Below are positions 43,901-51,774 of a stretch of 64,000 bases of DNA, in pieces (within the stretch, counting starts at the first letter, position 1; the number at the start of each line of letters is the position of its first letter). A program made the translations under genes and the position numbers. Origin of the DNA: Nocardioides plantarum (GTDB lineage: Bacteria; Actinomycetota; Actinomycetes; Propionibacteriales; Nocardioidaceae); assembly GCF_006346395.1 (NCBI RefSeq), contig NZ_VDMS01000001.1, positions 1,860,001 through 1,924,000 of the forward strand, written 5' to 3'. The notes beneath the pieces are model-generated. The model was given only the letters and a program-made list of their open reading frames with translations, ran no database searches and was not told the origin of the DNA.

Positions 43901-44246
43901 CGAACCCGGCGAGGGCCTCGACCACGAGGCGGTGCCGCTTCGCGCGATCGGCGTGGTTGCCGCGGTCGAGCCAGGCCAGGAGGTCGGAGCCGTCGGGACG
44001 GGTGTCGGGGTCGCCGGCCAGCAGCCGCTCGGCCTCGACGAGCTGGGCACGGACCCGCTCGCGCAGCTCCTGGCTCGCGGCGCGTCCGAAGGTCACCACG
44101 AGCATCTCGTCGAGCCGTGCGACGCCTTCGGCGACGTAGCGGGTGACCAGCGCGCCGATGGTCCAGGTCTTGCCGGTGCCGGCGCTGGCCTCGAGCAGGG
44201 TGGTGCCGGGGCCGGGGAGCGGGGCGGTGACGTCGAAGGGATCCAC
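40920..44246 (-). CDS. recB: Exodeoxyribonuclease V subunit beta RecB
   Basis: 3'-5' helicase/nuclease subunit, 1108 residues. Walker A EASAGTGKT is at 19-27, LVDEFQDTDPVQW near 262, QLVTIHASKGLEYPVVYLP near 620 and the nuclease motif YLIVDYKTNWLG near 1000, with QALLYAVVLHRFLRW after it. GTG 44246 is chosen because it immediately overlaps the recC TAG (TAGTG); upstream in-frame codons belong to recC shadow. Central to double-strand-break repair and degradation of foreign linear DNA. Confidence 0.95.
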   Translation of the reverse strand: MDPFDVTAPLPGPGTTLLEASAGTGKTWTIGALVTRYVAEGVARLDEMLVVTFGRAASQELRERVRAQLVEAERLLAGDPDTRPDGSDLLAWLDRGNHADRAKRHRLVVEALAGFDAATIATTHQFCSLVLGSLGVAGDTDSRATLVEDLDDLVREVVDDLYLRAFALADGPPAFTHAEAMAIARAAVGDPQARLEPAGEDRSTPAGRKVSFALKVRDEIEARKRRLGVLSYDDLLSQLADALEADDSPARTRMRERWSIVLVDEFQDTDPVQWKVLHRAFGSLPDDPDRGARMVLIGDPKQAIYAFRGGDVTTYLDAAATATTQQTLAVNWRSDAGLLAAFQELLVGARLGHARIEVRPVSAHHQEGRLRGAPVAAPLRMRVVRRETFGKGPRASLPVADVRPHVARDLALDVRRLLGSKPTFDGRPLEPRDVAVICYRHADLAASQRALHAVGVPAVIAGGGSVFATPAAVEWLTLLEALEQPHRSSRVRAAALTCFVGHTARDLAGGGDGLTDEVAETLRHWVEVVERRGVAAVLEAASAGGLPARVLGEVGGERRLTDLRHIGEALHEVAQGDRLGLVSLLAWLRGQVAEGRAGRGTERTRRLDSDAAAVQLVTIHASKGLEYPVVYLPALADRHVPKPSRPLFHDADGERCLDVGGGGADWGDHVRRWADEEAGEWLRLLYVAITRAQSQVVCWWAPTKNAVASPLHRLLMRAAGDAEVPDAPPVPPDDEVVALFGRWRDRGGPSPEPATWVDPGADPPSEPTPGLDVRRFGREVDTTWRRTSYSALSNVEVAVAPGVGSEPEVTAKDDEGVEALPEADGAGVGDDVPSPMAELPASATFGSLVHAVLEHADPDAADWRAELLGHVTEQLVRWPVDLDPERLVDALVAACDTPLGPAVEGRSLRQVSLRDRLRELDFELPLAGGDLAADDSGTTLGDLAPLLRAHLPEADPVRGYADALEVPALGGQSLRGYLTGSVDVVLRVGTAADPTYLIVDYKTNWLGPRDEPLTAHAYRPEALDAAMGHSDYPLQALLYAVVLHRFLRWRQPGYDPERHLGGVLYLYLRGLCGPETPVVDGQPCGVFVWRPPVALLEAVSDLLDGSVR

Positions 44247-47200
44247 TAGAGGGGCCCGACCTTCTCGGCACCGGTGAGCAGCGGCGCCCAGACCCGCCAG
44301 GCGTGCTCGGCCAGACCGGCGTCGAGAAGCACCGACAGCGGCGCGTCGTCGCCGAAGGCACGGCGGTGGTAGGCGTCGGCGTCCTCGCCCTCGATGCCGA
44401 AGGTGTTGTAGGGGTCGGTCTCCCAGGCGCGGCGGGCCAGCGCGTCGGCCGACACGTCCTCGCCGACCTGCTCGCGGACGTGTCCCTCGGCCCAGGCGGC
44501 GGCGGTCGCGACGGGCAGCGGCAGCGGCGCGCGCAGGCCCAGGTCGCGCAGCTCGACCAGGTCGCGGAGCCACCCGGTGGCGCGGTGGTCGAGCGGGCCC
44601 GCGAGGGCCCGGCGCGGGCCGGCCTTCTCACGGCCCACGGCGTGGGCGGTGAACGACTCGTCGGGGCGCGCGGCGCTGAGCGCGAGCAGGTCGATCCACG
44701 AGTGGAGCCGCTGCCGGGGCTTGAGCCGGGAGTAGCCGAGCGAGAACAGCCGCGAGCCGTAGACGCCGGAGACGGTGCCGGAGAGCCGGCGCCCGCCGCC
44801 GAGGTCGACGTCGACGTCGAGGGTGCGCGGGGTGCCGGTGCGCAGGTCGGCGGTGCGGGTGAGCAGTCGCTGGCACTCACCGACGGCCTCCTGCAGCGAC
44901 CCGACGCCGAGGTGGAACGGCGGCAGCGATCCGCGCAGCTGCTCGGCGAGCATCACGGCCTCGGCGTCGTGGCCGGCGAGCAGCTCGCCCAGCAGCCGGT
45001 CGCCGATCCCCCAGCGTTCGAGGGCGTCGAGCTCGATCGGGATGGCGTCGCCGACCTCGTCGGGGGCCAGCGGTGTGGAGACGTCGAGCCGCTGGCGCAG
45101 GAAGGACCGCACCGGGTGGGCGAAGAACGCCTTGAGGTCGGCGAGCGAGACGTCGCCGACCGGCGCCGGCTCGAGCAGCCCGGTCAGCAGCGGCGGAGGC
45201 GGGACCCGCTCGGCCACCGCGGCCCGGGCGCCCGCGAGCGCGGCCCGGTCGAAGCTGAACGGGCGCCCGGCCTCGCCGCTGATGAGCTCGCCGGGCAGCA
45301 GGTTGCGGGCGTCGTAGGGCTGCAGCGGGTGGTGGGTGAGCACGTCGTCGCGCACCGGCGCGGCGGTGGTGCGGTCGGCGGCGTCGAGGATCTCGCCGAG
45401 CGGGGTGGCCGGCGGACGGCTCGCCCCCGAGTGCTCGTTGGCGCCGGTGTAGGTGATCACGACCTTGTCGGTGGCGGCGAGGACCGCGTCGAGCAGCAGC
45501 TGGCGGTCCTCGCTGCGCACGTCGCGCTCGCCCGTCAGCGGCCGGCGGGCCAGCACGTCGTCGCCGTCGGGAGTCGTCAGCCGGGGGAAGACGCCGTCGT
45601 CGAGGCCCACGAGGCACACGACCCGGTGGGGCACGGAGCGCATCGGCGTCATCGTGCAGACGGTGAGCGTGCCGGTGCGGAAGTTGGCCCGTGTCGGCCG
45701 ACCACCCAGCCGCGCGTCGAGCAGGGCGCGCACGTCGGCCAGCCGCAGGGGTACGCCGGGGGTGCCGTGGCCGTCGCCGGCGGCGCGGGCGAGCTCGCGC
45801 TCGAGCTGGGGCACCTGCCAGGCGTCGTCGGTCGGGACGTCGGTCAGGCCCCGGGTGCCCTCGGTGAGCACCGCCATCCACTGGGCCACGTCGACCGCGG
45901 CCGCCAGCCCGTCGAGGCAGCGGGCGAGCCGGTCGACGAGCTCGGCCAGCCGGCCGGCCAGGTCGACCTCGGAGCTGCCGACGTCGTCGACGGGGAGGCC
46001 CCGACCGAGGTGGCGGTGGTCGTCACCGCTCATCACGACGCCGAGCAGGATGCGGTCGAGTCCGCTGCGCCAGGTGTTGTGCTCGAAGCGGTCCATCGAG
46101 AACCGGCCGCGCTGCGCGGCGTCGATGCCCCAGCGGATGCCGGCCTGGCCCACCCACCGGGTGATCCGGTCGAGGTCGTCGTCGGAGAAGCCGAACCGCA
46201 GCCGCACGGTGGGGGTGCTGGCCAGGTCGAGGACGTCGGAGGCCGTCACCCGCCCCCCGGCCAGCGCGACCAGGTCGGCGGCGACCGCGAGGAGCGAGTT
46301 GGTGCTGGTCAGGGCCCGGTCGGCGAGCCGTACGCGCAGCCGGTGGGCCGGGTGTCCGTCGTCGCCGGAGACGACGTCCTCGAGCCCGAAGCCCGCCGAG
46401 ATCAGCGGGGCGAACGTCTCGATGTCGGGACACATCACCAGGATGTCGCGCGGCTGGAGCGTCTCGTCGTCGGCGAGCAGCCCGACCAGCACCTCGCGCA
46501 GCACGTCGACCTGGCGGGCCGGGCCGTGGCAGGCGTGCACCTGGAGGCTGCGGTCGGCCGGGTCGTGGCGGCGTACGGCCCGCTCGTCGGGCGTGGGCGC
46601 GTGGTTGGCACGCAGGTCGTGCTGGAGCAGGCTCAGCAGGGTGCCCGTCGTCGCCTCCCCCTCGGCGACCGCGTCGTCGGCGACCGGGAGGTCGAGGGTG
46701 CGGCGCAGCTCGCGGGTGTCGCGCCCGAGCGAGGCGAGCAGCGGGTGGCCGACGAGGTCGGCCGACCGGTCCTCCTCGCGGGGGATGACGCCGCCCAGAC
46801 CGGTCAGCGCGGTCCACAGGACCGGCGACGGCTGGGGCAGCCAGAGGTGCACGTCGCGGCTGGTGGCCAACGCCCGGAGCAGCGCCACCTCGGTGACGGG
46901 CAGCCGGGTGTGGCCGAACAGCGAGAGCCGGGCGGGCAGGTCGAGGCCCGCACCCCCGGCCTCGAGCGCCGCGACGGCGCGAGCGTGCCGTTGGTCAGGC
47001 GCCTCGATGCCGACCCGCGCCACGAGCCGGCGCCACAGCTCGGGCTGCCACGCGAGGTCGTGGGGCAGGACACCGCCGGCCCCGTCGCTGGCCACCTCAC
47101 CCGGACGACCCTCGCGCCAGTCGGTGACCAGGCTCGGCCGCTGCACGGCGTACGACGCGAAGAGGCCGGCCAGGCGGCGGGCCACCGAGTAGCGCCGGTC

Positions 47201-47593
47201 GCGCCGCAGGTCGGCGTCGTCACCCGTGAGCCCGTGCCCGAGGTGGCGCGCGAGCGTCGCGCACCACGGCTCGTCGAGCGAGGCGTCGATGGTCTCCAGC
47301 AACGGCCAGACGAGGCGGTCGGGCGACCACGGGTCGTCGCGCTCGCGGTCGAGCAGCAGGGAGACCAGCGACCCGGGCCGCAGGAACCGGACGCCGGCGC
47401 AGACCCCGTCACCGCCGCGCGGGCCCACCCCGAGGCGGTGGGACATCCGCTGCGCCAGCCACCGCTCGACGCCCTTCTCGGGCACCACCACGACCTCCTC
47501 GGCGAAGGGGTCGGCCAGCGGCACCGCCAGCAGCTCGCCGAGCGCGTCGGCGAGCTGGTCGGTGCGCGGGGCGCGGTGCAGGTGCAGGGTCAT
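44246..47593 (-). CDS. recC: Exodeoxyribonuclease V subunit gamma RecC
   Basis: Chi-recognition/scaffold subunit, 1115 residues. It begins MTLHLHRAPRTDQLADALGELLAVPLADPFAEEVVVVPEKGVERWLAQRMSH in pieces typical of RecC (short form quoted: VVVVPEKGVERWLAQRM), and contains RDILVMCPDIETFAPLI near 385, VPHRVVCLVGLDDGVFPRL and DLKAFFAHPVRSFLRQRL. First gene of the recC-recB-recD operon. The ATG at 47593 is at the normal start of the family. Confidence 0.93.
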   Translation of the reverse strand: MTLHLHRAPRTDQLADALGELLAVPLADPFAEEVVVVPEKGVERWLAQRMSHRLGVGPRGGDGVCAGVRFLRPGSLVSLLLDRERDDPWSPDRLVWPLLETIDASLDEPWCATLARHLGHGLTGDDADLRRDRRYSVARRLAGLFASYAVQRPSLVTDWREGRPGEVASDGAGGVLPHDLAWQPELWRRLVARVGIEAPDQRHARAVAALEAGGAGLDLPARLSLFGHTRLPVTEVALLRALATSRDVHLWLPQPSPVLWTALTGLGGVIPREEDRSADLVGHPLLASLGRDTRELRRTLDLPVADDAVAEGEATTGTLLSLLQHDLRANHAPTPDERAVRRHDPADRSLQVHACHGPARQVDVLREVLVGLLADDETLQPRDILVMCPDIETFAPLISAGFGLEDVVSGDDGHPAHRLRVRLADRALTSTNSLLAVAADLVALAGGRVTASDVLDLASTPTVRLRFGFSDDDLDRITRWVGQAGIRWGIDAAQRGRFSMDRFEHNTWRSGLDRILLGVVMSGDDHRHLGRGLPVDDVGSSEVDLAGRLAELVDRLARCLDGLAAAVDVAQWMAVLTEGTRGLTDVPTDDAWQVPQLERELARAAGDGHGTPGVPLRLADVRALLDARLGGRPTRANFRTGTLTVCTMTPMRSVPHRVVCLVGLDDGVFPRLTTPDGDDVLARRPLTGERDVRSEDRQLLLDAVLAATDKVVITYTGANEHSGASRPPATPLGEILDAADRTTAAPVRDDVLTHHPLQPYDARNLLPGELISGEAGRPFSFDRAALAGARAAVAERVPPPPLLTGLLEPAPVGDVSLADLKAFFAHPVRSFLRQRLDVSTPLAPDEVGDAIPIELDALERWGIGDRLLGELLAGHDAEAVMLAEQLRGSLPPFHLGVGSLQEAVGECQRLLTRTADLRTGTPRTLDVDVDLGGGRRLSGTVSGVYGSRLFSLGYSRLKPRQRLHSWIDLLALSAARPDESFTAHAVGREKAGPRRALAGPLDHRATGWLRDLVELRDLGLRAPLPLPVATAAAWAEGHVREQVGEDVSADALARRAWETDPYNTFGIEGEDADAYHRRAFGDDAPLSVLLDAGLAEHAWRVWAPLLTGAEKVGPL

Positions 47594-47646
47594 CGGCGAC
47601 GACTGTAGGTGCCGCCGCCGACAGGGCGGGCGGGACGGTGCGGTCC

Positions 47647-47684
47647 CACCGACCCGTCCGATCGCTCGACCGGACGGGTCGGTG
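47647..47684 (-). terminator. Perfect 14-bp hairpin, probable terminator
   Basis: CACCGACCCGTCCG (47647-47660) and CGGACGGGTCGGTG (47671-47684) are perfectly complementary around a 10-nt loop. It is downstream of the small minus-strand genes (47699-48012) and upstream of recC, so it would separate the two units. No U-run is present, as is common in high-GC actinobacteria. Confidence 0.7.
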
Positions 47685-47698
47685 AGCACCTGCGTCGC

Positions 47699-47836
47699 TC
47701 AGGCCCGCTGGCGCCGGCCGCCGCGGGGGCGGTCCTGGCTGAGCTTGTCCTTGGCGACCTTGACGCCGAACAGGGACAGCAGCTTCCAGACCACCCAGCC
47801 GAGCAGCGCGAAGAGGTTGCGCTTCGGCTTGACCAT
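47699..47836 (-). CDS. Small basic protein of 45 residues
   Basis: A short frame starting ATG 47836 and stopping 47699 encodes MVKPKRNLFALLGWVVWKLL and then SLFGVKVAKDKLSQD with an Arg-rich tail. One hydrophobic stretch (about 8-26) flanked by basic residues suggests a membrane-associated peptide. It lies 2 bp after the CsbD gene, probably in one transcript, and just before a strong hairpin. Not recognised as a named family. Confidence 0.6.
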   Translation of the reverse strand: MVKPKRNLFALLGWVVWKLLSLFGVKVAKDKLSQDRPRGGRRQRA

Positions 47837-47838
47837 GC

Positions 47839-48012
47839 CTAGCCCTTGAAGGCGTCCTTGACGCCCTCGCCGGTCTTCTTGACCGAGGCCTCGGCCTGCT
47901 GGGCCTTGCCCTCGGCCTCGAGCTTGTCGTTGCCGGTGACGTCGCCGACGGTCTCCTTGACCTTGCCGGCGGCGTCCTGCGCGGCGTTCTTCGCCTTGTC
48001 TGCCAGACCCAT
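47839..48012 (-). CDS. CsbD-family stress protein
   Basis: 57 residues: MGLADKAKNAAQDAAGKVKE followed by TVGDVTGNDKLEAEGKAQQAEASVKKTGEGVKDAF is the lysine/alanine-rich helical CsbD repeat. CsbD proteins belong to the general stress response of several bacteria; the molecular role is unknown. The ATG at 48012 is taken because the family starts at MGLADK; AAGGAGAC precedes it. Its promoter region contains the twin TTAC operators. Confidence 0.88.
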   Translation of the reverse strand: MGLADKAKNAAQDAAGKVKETVGDVTGNDKLEAEGKAQQAEASVKKTGEGVKDAFKG

Positions 48013-48111
48013 GTGCGTCTCCTTCATCGGCTCGGCCGGGGCCGAGCGTCGGAGTGGGACGACGGATGTCAGCCCCACGGGTGGTTCGGCCGTCAACTCA
48101 ATAGGTGACCA

Positions 48112-48145
48112 TTACGTTGTAAGCCACCATCACCTTACAACGTAA
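48112..48145. promoter_or_regulatory. Twin TetR-type operator between csbD and tetR
   Basis: TTACGTTGTAAG at 48112-48123 and its complement CTTACAACGTAA at 48134-48145 form a 12-bp inverted repeat with a 10-nt spacer. Each arm is itself a TTACNNNGTAA dyad, the classical compact TetR-family operator. The next gene on the right encodes a TetR protein, and the CsbD gene diverges to the left. Confidence 0.8.
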
Positions 48146-48222
48146 GCAAAGGCCACCGCCGGAGTGGCGCGGTCGGGTGCGCGCGGCCCACTCACCCGAC
48201 CAGGCCGTCGTCGATCGGTACG

Positions 48223-49041
48223 GTGGGAGCACCACGAGAGGAGCGCGTCATCACACCCACCGACGAAGGCGTCGACGCCGCCACGACGGGCGAGGAAGCA
48301 CTCACCTCGACCGACGCCGACGGGCACCCCGACGCCGACGCCGCGATCGTGCTCGGCGAGGACCCGCCCTCGGCCCGCGTGCCGCTCGACCGGCGACGGA
48401 TCGTGCTCGCGGCGCTCGACCACATCGAGGAGTCCGGGCTGCCGACGCTCACGATGCGGCGGCTCGGCACCCGGCTCGGGGTGGAGGCGATGTCCCTCTA
48501 CCGCTACGTGCCCGGCAAGGAGGAGCTGCTCGACGCCGTGGTGGACGTGCTGCTCTACGACATGCACGCCGATCCGGAGGTGTTCGCCTCGCCGACCGCC
48601 GGGTGGCAGGACTTCCTGCAGCGCCTGGCCCACGGCGTACGCCGGGTGGCGCTGGCCCACCCCAAGTCGTTCCCGCTGGTCGCGTCCCGGCCTCCCGAGG
48701 CGCCCTGGCTGCGACCGCCGCTGCGCAGCCTCGACTGGGTCGAGACCTTCCTGGCCGGGCTGTGCGCCGAGGGGTTCAGCGACGAGGCCGCCGTCGCCGG
48801 CTACCGCGCGTTCACCGGCTTCCTGCTCGGCCACCTGCTCCTGGAGGTCTCGACCCTCGGCGCCGACATCGGCCCCCTCGACGTGCTCGACGACGGCGAG
48901 GAGGACAACGCGCGGCTGCGGGAGTTCCCCACCGTGGCCCGACTGCGCCGCGGGCTCGGCCAGGACCACGCGGCCGCCGAGTTCGAGGTCGCGCTCGAGG
49001 AGCTCCTCAACCGCATCGCGGCGATCCGTGTCGAGCTCTGA
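48223..49041 (+). CDS. TetR-family regulator with TetR_C-type ligand domain
   Basis: 272 residues with an N-terminal Asp/Pro-rich extension of about 50 residues before the helix-turn-helix (RRIVLAALDHIEESGLPTLTMRRLGTRLGVEAMSLYRYVPGKEELL). The LYRYVPGKEELLDAVVD and GFLLGHLLLEVS segments match regulators with the tetracycline-repressor C-terminal fold. Start is uncertain: GTG 48223 opens the frame, while a GAGAGGAG ribosome-binding site sits before codon 10 (ATC). It overlaps the downstream YihY gene by 14 bp. Confidence 0.87.
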   Translation: MGAPREERVITPTDEGVDAATTGEEALTSTDADGHPDADAAIVLGEDPPSARVPLDRRRIVLAALDHIEESGLPTLTMRRLGTRLGVEAMSLYRYVPGKEELLDAVVDVLLYDMHADPEVFASPTAGWQDFLQRLAHGVRRVALAHPKSFPLVASRPPEAPWLRPPLRSLDWVETFLAGLCAEGFSDEAAVAGYRAFTGFLLGHLLLEVSTLGADIGPLDVLDDGEEDNARLREFPTVARLRRGLGQDHAAAEFEVALEELLNRIAAIRVEL

Positions 49042-50038
49042 GACCAGCCGCCCGGGCCTGGTCGCCCGGATCGACGCCTTCCAGCAGCGTCACCGGGTCG
49101 TCGGTCTGCCGATCTCGGTCGTCTACAAGTACGTCGACGACGGCGGCCCCCAGCTCGCCGCCCTCATCACCTACTTCGCGTTCGTCTCGCTGTTCCCCCT
49201 GCTCCTGCTGGCCTCGACCCTGCTGGGGTTCTTCCTGTCCGGCGACGGCGACCTCCAACGCCAGATCCTCGACTCCGCACTGACCCAGCTGCCGGTGATC
49301 GGTGACGACCTGCAACGCCCCGACGGCATCGGCGGCGGCGTGGCCGGGCTCGTCATCGGCCTCGCCGGCGCCCTGTACGGCGCGATGGGGGTCGGCCAGG
49401 CCGTGCAGAACGCGTGCAACACGGCGTGGACCGTGCCGCGCAACGAGCGCGGCAACCCGTTCGTCATCCGCGGCCGCAGCGTCGTGCTGCTGGGCGTCAT
49501 CGGGGTCGACGTCATCGGCACCACCGCGCTCGCCGGCGTCATCGGCGCGGCCACGGTCCTGGGCCCGCTGTCGAGCCTCGCCCTGCTGGTCGGCACCCTG
49601 GCCATCCACGGCGCGGCGTTCGCGTTCGTCTTCCGGTTCGCCACCGCGCGCGACCTGACGTGGCGCCAGGTGCTGCCCGGCGCCGGCGTGGCGGCGCTGG
49701 CCTGGCTCGCGCTGCAGTACGTCGGCGTCGCCTACGTCGGTCGGACGACGGCCACGTCCAGCGCGACCAACGGCGTCTTCGCCGTCGTGCTCGGCCTGCT
49801 GGCGTTCCTCTACCTGACCTGCGTGGTCCTCGTGCTCTGCCTCGAGCTCAACGTCGTCCTGGTCGACCACCTCCATCCCCGCACCCTGCTCACGCCCTTC
49901 ACCGACAACGTGGTGCTGACCGACGCCGACAAGCGGTCCTACACCGACCTGGCCAAGGCCCAGCAGCAGAAGGGGTTCCAGACCGTGGAGGTCGAGTTCG
50001 CGCCGAGCCCGCTCGAGGAGCGCGAGCACCACCCATAA
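49028..50038 (+). CDS. YihY/BrkB-type inner membrane protein
   Basis: 336-residue integral membrane protein of the UPF0761/YihY family, with six hydrophobic segments. VYKYVDDGGPQLAALITYFAFVSLFPLLLL and GALYGAMGVGQAVQNACNTAW are diagnostic, followed by VFAVVLGLLAFLYLTCVVLVLCLELN. Not a ribonuclease despite old names. GTG 49028 overlaps the tetR 3' end by 14 bp; a longer frame would duplicate the tetR region in another phase. The co-location suggests control by the TetR protein. Confidence 0.88.
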   Translation: MSSSETSRPGLVARIDAFQQRHRVVGLPISVVYKYVDDGGPQLAALITYFAFVSLFPLLLLASTLLGFFLSGDGDLQRQILDSALTQLPVIGDDLQRPDGIGGGVAGLVIGLAGALYGAMGVGQAVQNACNTAWTVPRNERGNPFVIRGRSVVLLGVIGVDVIGTTALAGVIGAATVLGPLSSLALLVGTLAIHGAAFAFVFRFATARDLTWRQVLPGAGVAALAWLALQYVGVAYVGRTTATSSATNGVFAVVLGLLAFLYLTCVVLVLCLELNVVLVDHLHPRTLLTPFTDNVVLTDADKRSYTDLAKAQQQKGFQTVEVEFAPSPLEEREHHP

Positions 50039-50045
50039 TCGACCG

Positions 50046-51158
50046 ATGGTGCACGAGCTCTCCCGCCAGGACGCGCGCCGCATCGCCGTGCGCGCCCAGC
50101 TGCTCGACGCCGACCGGCCCACCGACGTGCTCGAGACCGTGCGGCACCTGACGTTCGTGCAGCTCGATCCGACCCGCCACGTCGCGCCCAGCGCCGACCT
50201 GGTCCTGTGGAGCCGCCTGGGCCCGTCGTACGACGCCGACGAGCTGCGCGACCTTCTCGACACCCAGGCCCTCATCGACCACCACCAGCTCGCGCGCCCG
50301 GCCGAGGACCTCGCGCTCTACCGCGCCGAGATGGCGCAGTGGCCCGGCCCGGAGCCGCTGAAGCCGTGGCAGGAGAGCGTGCGCGACTGGGTCGAGGCCA
50401 ACGACGGCTGCCGGCGCGACGTGCTCGAGCTGCTGCGCGGCGACGGGCCGCTGCCGGCCTCGCAGATCCCCGACACCTGCGAGGTGCCGTGGCCGTCGAG
50501 CGGCTGGAACAACGACAAGAACGTCAAGATGCTCCTCGCCAACCTCGTCGAACGCGGCGAGGTCGCCCGTGCCGGGCGCGGCGGCAACGGCGGCCGCGAG
50601 GTGCTGTGGGACCTCGCCGAGCGGATCTATCCCGACGACCCGGTGCCCCCGGTCGCCGAGGCACGAGCCGAGCGCGACCGCCGGCGGCTGCGCTCGCTCG
50701 GCATTGCCCGGGCCAGGGCCGCCCAGCAGCCGAACGAGCCGAACGACGTGGGCGAGGCCGGTGAGCCGGCCGTCGTCGAGGGCGTCAAGGGCGTCTGGCG
50801 GGTCGACCCGCGGTGGCTCGACGGACTCCGCGGGTCCACCGGCCGGGCGGCCCTGCTGTCACCGCTGGACCGCCTCGTCGCCGACCGCAAGCGCCTCGGC
50901 GAGATCTTCGACGCCGAGTACTACCTCGAGATGTACAAGCCCGCCGCCCAGCGCCGGTGGGGCTACTGGGCCCTTCCGGTCCTGTGGGGCGACCGGATCG
51001 TCGGCAAGCTCGACGCCGTCGCCGACCGCGACGCCGGCGAGCTGCGGGTCGACGCCGTCCACGAGGACGAGCCGTGGTCGGCGGCCTGCCGTGACGACGT
51101 ACGCCGGGAGGTCGAGTCGCTGGCCGGGTGGCTGGGCCTGGCGCCGGTGGTGATCTGA
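50046..51158 (+). CDS. YcaQ-like winged-helix DNA glycosylase
   Basis: 370-residue HTH_42 (YcaQ/AlkZ) family protein. The catalytic QxD-type motif is visible as FVQLDPTRHVAPSADLVLWSRLG near residues 37-57, and LLSPLDRLVADRKRLGEIFDAEYYLEMY plus RWGYWALPVLWGDRIVGKLD are family signatures. Such enzymes remove interstrand crosslinks or bulky alkyl adducts. Start ATG 50046 follows the YihY stop by 7 bp, likely cotranscribed. Confidence 0.88.
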   Translation: MVHELSRQDARRIAVRAQLLDADRPTDVLETVRHLTFVQLDPTRHVAPSADLVLWSRLGPSYDADELRDLLDTQALIDHHQLARPAEDLALYRAEMAQWPGPEPLKPWQESVRDWVEANDGCRRDVLELLRGDGPLPASQIPDTCEVPWPSSGWNNDKNVKMLLANLVERGEVARAGRGGNGGREVLWDLAERIYPDDPVPPVAEARAERDRRRLRSLGIARARAAQQPNEPNDVGEAGEPAVVEGVKGVWRVDPRWLDGLRGSTGRAALLSPLDRLVADRKRLGEIFDAEYYLEMYKPAAQRRWGYWALPVLWGDRIVGKLDAVADRDAGELRVDAVHEDEPWSAACRDDVRREVESLAGWLGLAPVVI

Positions 51159-51168
51159 GCCCCCTCCG

Positions 51169-51192
51169 CGTTCACTAACCGGTTAGTGAACG
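51169..51192. promoter_or_regulatory. Perfect 24-bp palindrome upstream of kptA
   Basis: CGTTCACTAACC followed by its exact complement ggttagtgaacg. The core ACTAACCGGTTAGT is typical of TetR-family operators. It lies 11 bp after the glycosylase stop and 19 bp before the kptA start, so it may be an operator or, less likely without a U-run, a terminator. Confidence 0.75.
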
Positions 51193-51210
51193 GGGAGCGA
51201 GTCCTTCACG

Positions 51211-51774
51211 ATGATGGCCATGAACACGAAGGACGTCAGCCGCTCCAAGCGCCTGTCGCTGGTCCTCCGGCACCAGCCACAGAGCATCGGCATCACGCTC
51301 GACGCCAACGGCTGGGTCGACGTCGCGACGCTTCTCGACGCCCTGGCCGCCCACGGTCCCGCGATCACGCGCGACGACCTCGACCGCGTCGTGACCGCCA
51401 ACGACAAGCAGCGGTTCGAGTGGGACGTCGAGGCCGACCGGATCCGCGCCCGGCAGGGCCACAGCGTCGAGGTCGACCTCGATCTCGAACCCGCCACGCC
51501 GCCTCCGCTGCTGTTCCACGGCACCCCGACTCGCAACGTCGAGGCGATCCTCGCCGAGGGCCTCCACAAGGCGAGGCGCCACCACGTGCACCTCTCAGCG
51601 GACGAGGACACCGCCCACCGGGTCGGTGCGCGGCGCGGTGAGCACGTGGTGCTCTCGGTGGATGCGGCGTCCATGGCCGACGCAGGTCATGTCTTCTGGG
51701 TCACCGGCAACGGCGTCTGGCTCGCCGATGCGGTCCCAGCCGAGTACGTCAGTCGTCGGCCGACAGCGCCTTGA
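51211..51774 (+). CDS. kptA: RNA 2'-phosphotransferase KptA (Tpt1)
   Basis: 187 residues transferring a 2'-phosphate from RNA to NAD+. SKRLSLVLRHQPQSIGITLDANGWV, LFHGTPTRNVEAILAEGL and the VHLSADEDTAHRVGARRG block hold the conserved Arg-His-Arg-Arg quartet. Bacterial KptA usually lacks a matching tRNA-splicing pathway, and may act on NAD-linked or damaged RNA/DNA ends. GGGGAG precedes ATG 51211 by 13 nt; ATG 51220 is an alternative. The last 26 bp overlap the convergent membrane-protein gene. Confidence 0.93.
   Translation: MMAMNTKDVSRSKRLSLVLRHQPQSIGITLDANGWVDVATLLDALAAHGPAITRDDLDRVVTANDKQRFEWDVEADRIRARQGHSVEVDLDLEPATPPPLLFHGTPTRNVEAILAEGLHKARRHHVHLSADEDTAHRVGARRGEHVVLSVDAASMADAGHVFWVTGNGVWLADAVPAEYVSRRPTAP

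Noticed and set aside
39115-44880. A single 1921-codon open frame covering recD and most of recB on the minus strand
   Set aside because: Only the 602 residues from 40923 match a protein family; the upstream part is arginine/proline-rich shadow sequence in the wrong phase of recB, common in very GC-rich DNA.
44303-47608. A 1101-codon plus-strand open frame antisense to recC
   Set aside because: Its translation is Val/Gly/Arg-rich without motifs and mirrors the recC codons; recC is a clear homolog on the other strand.
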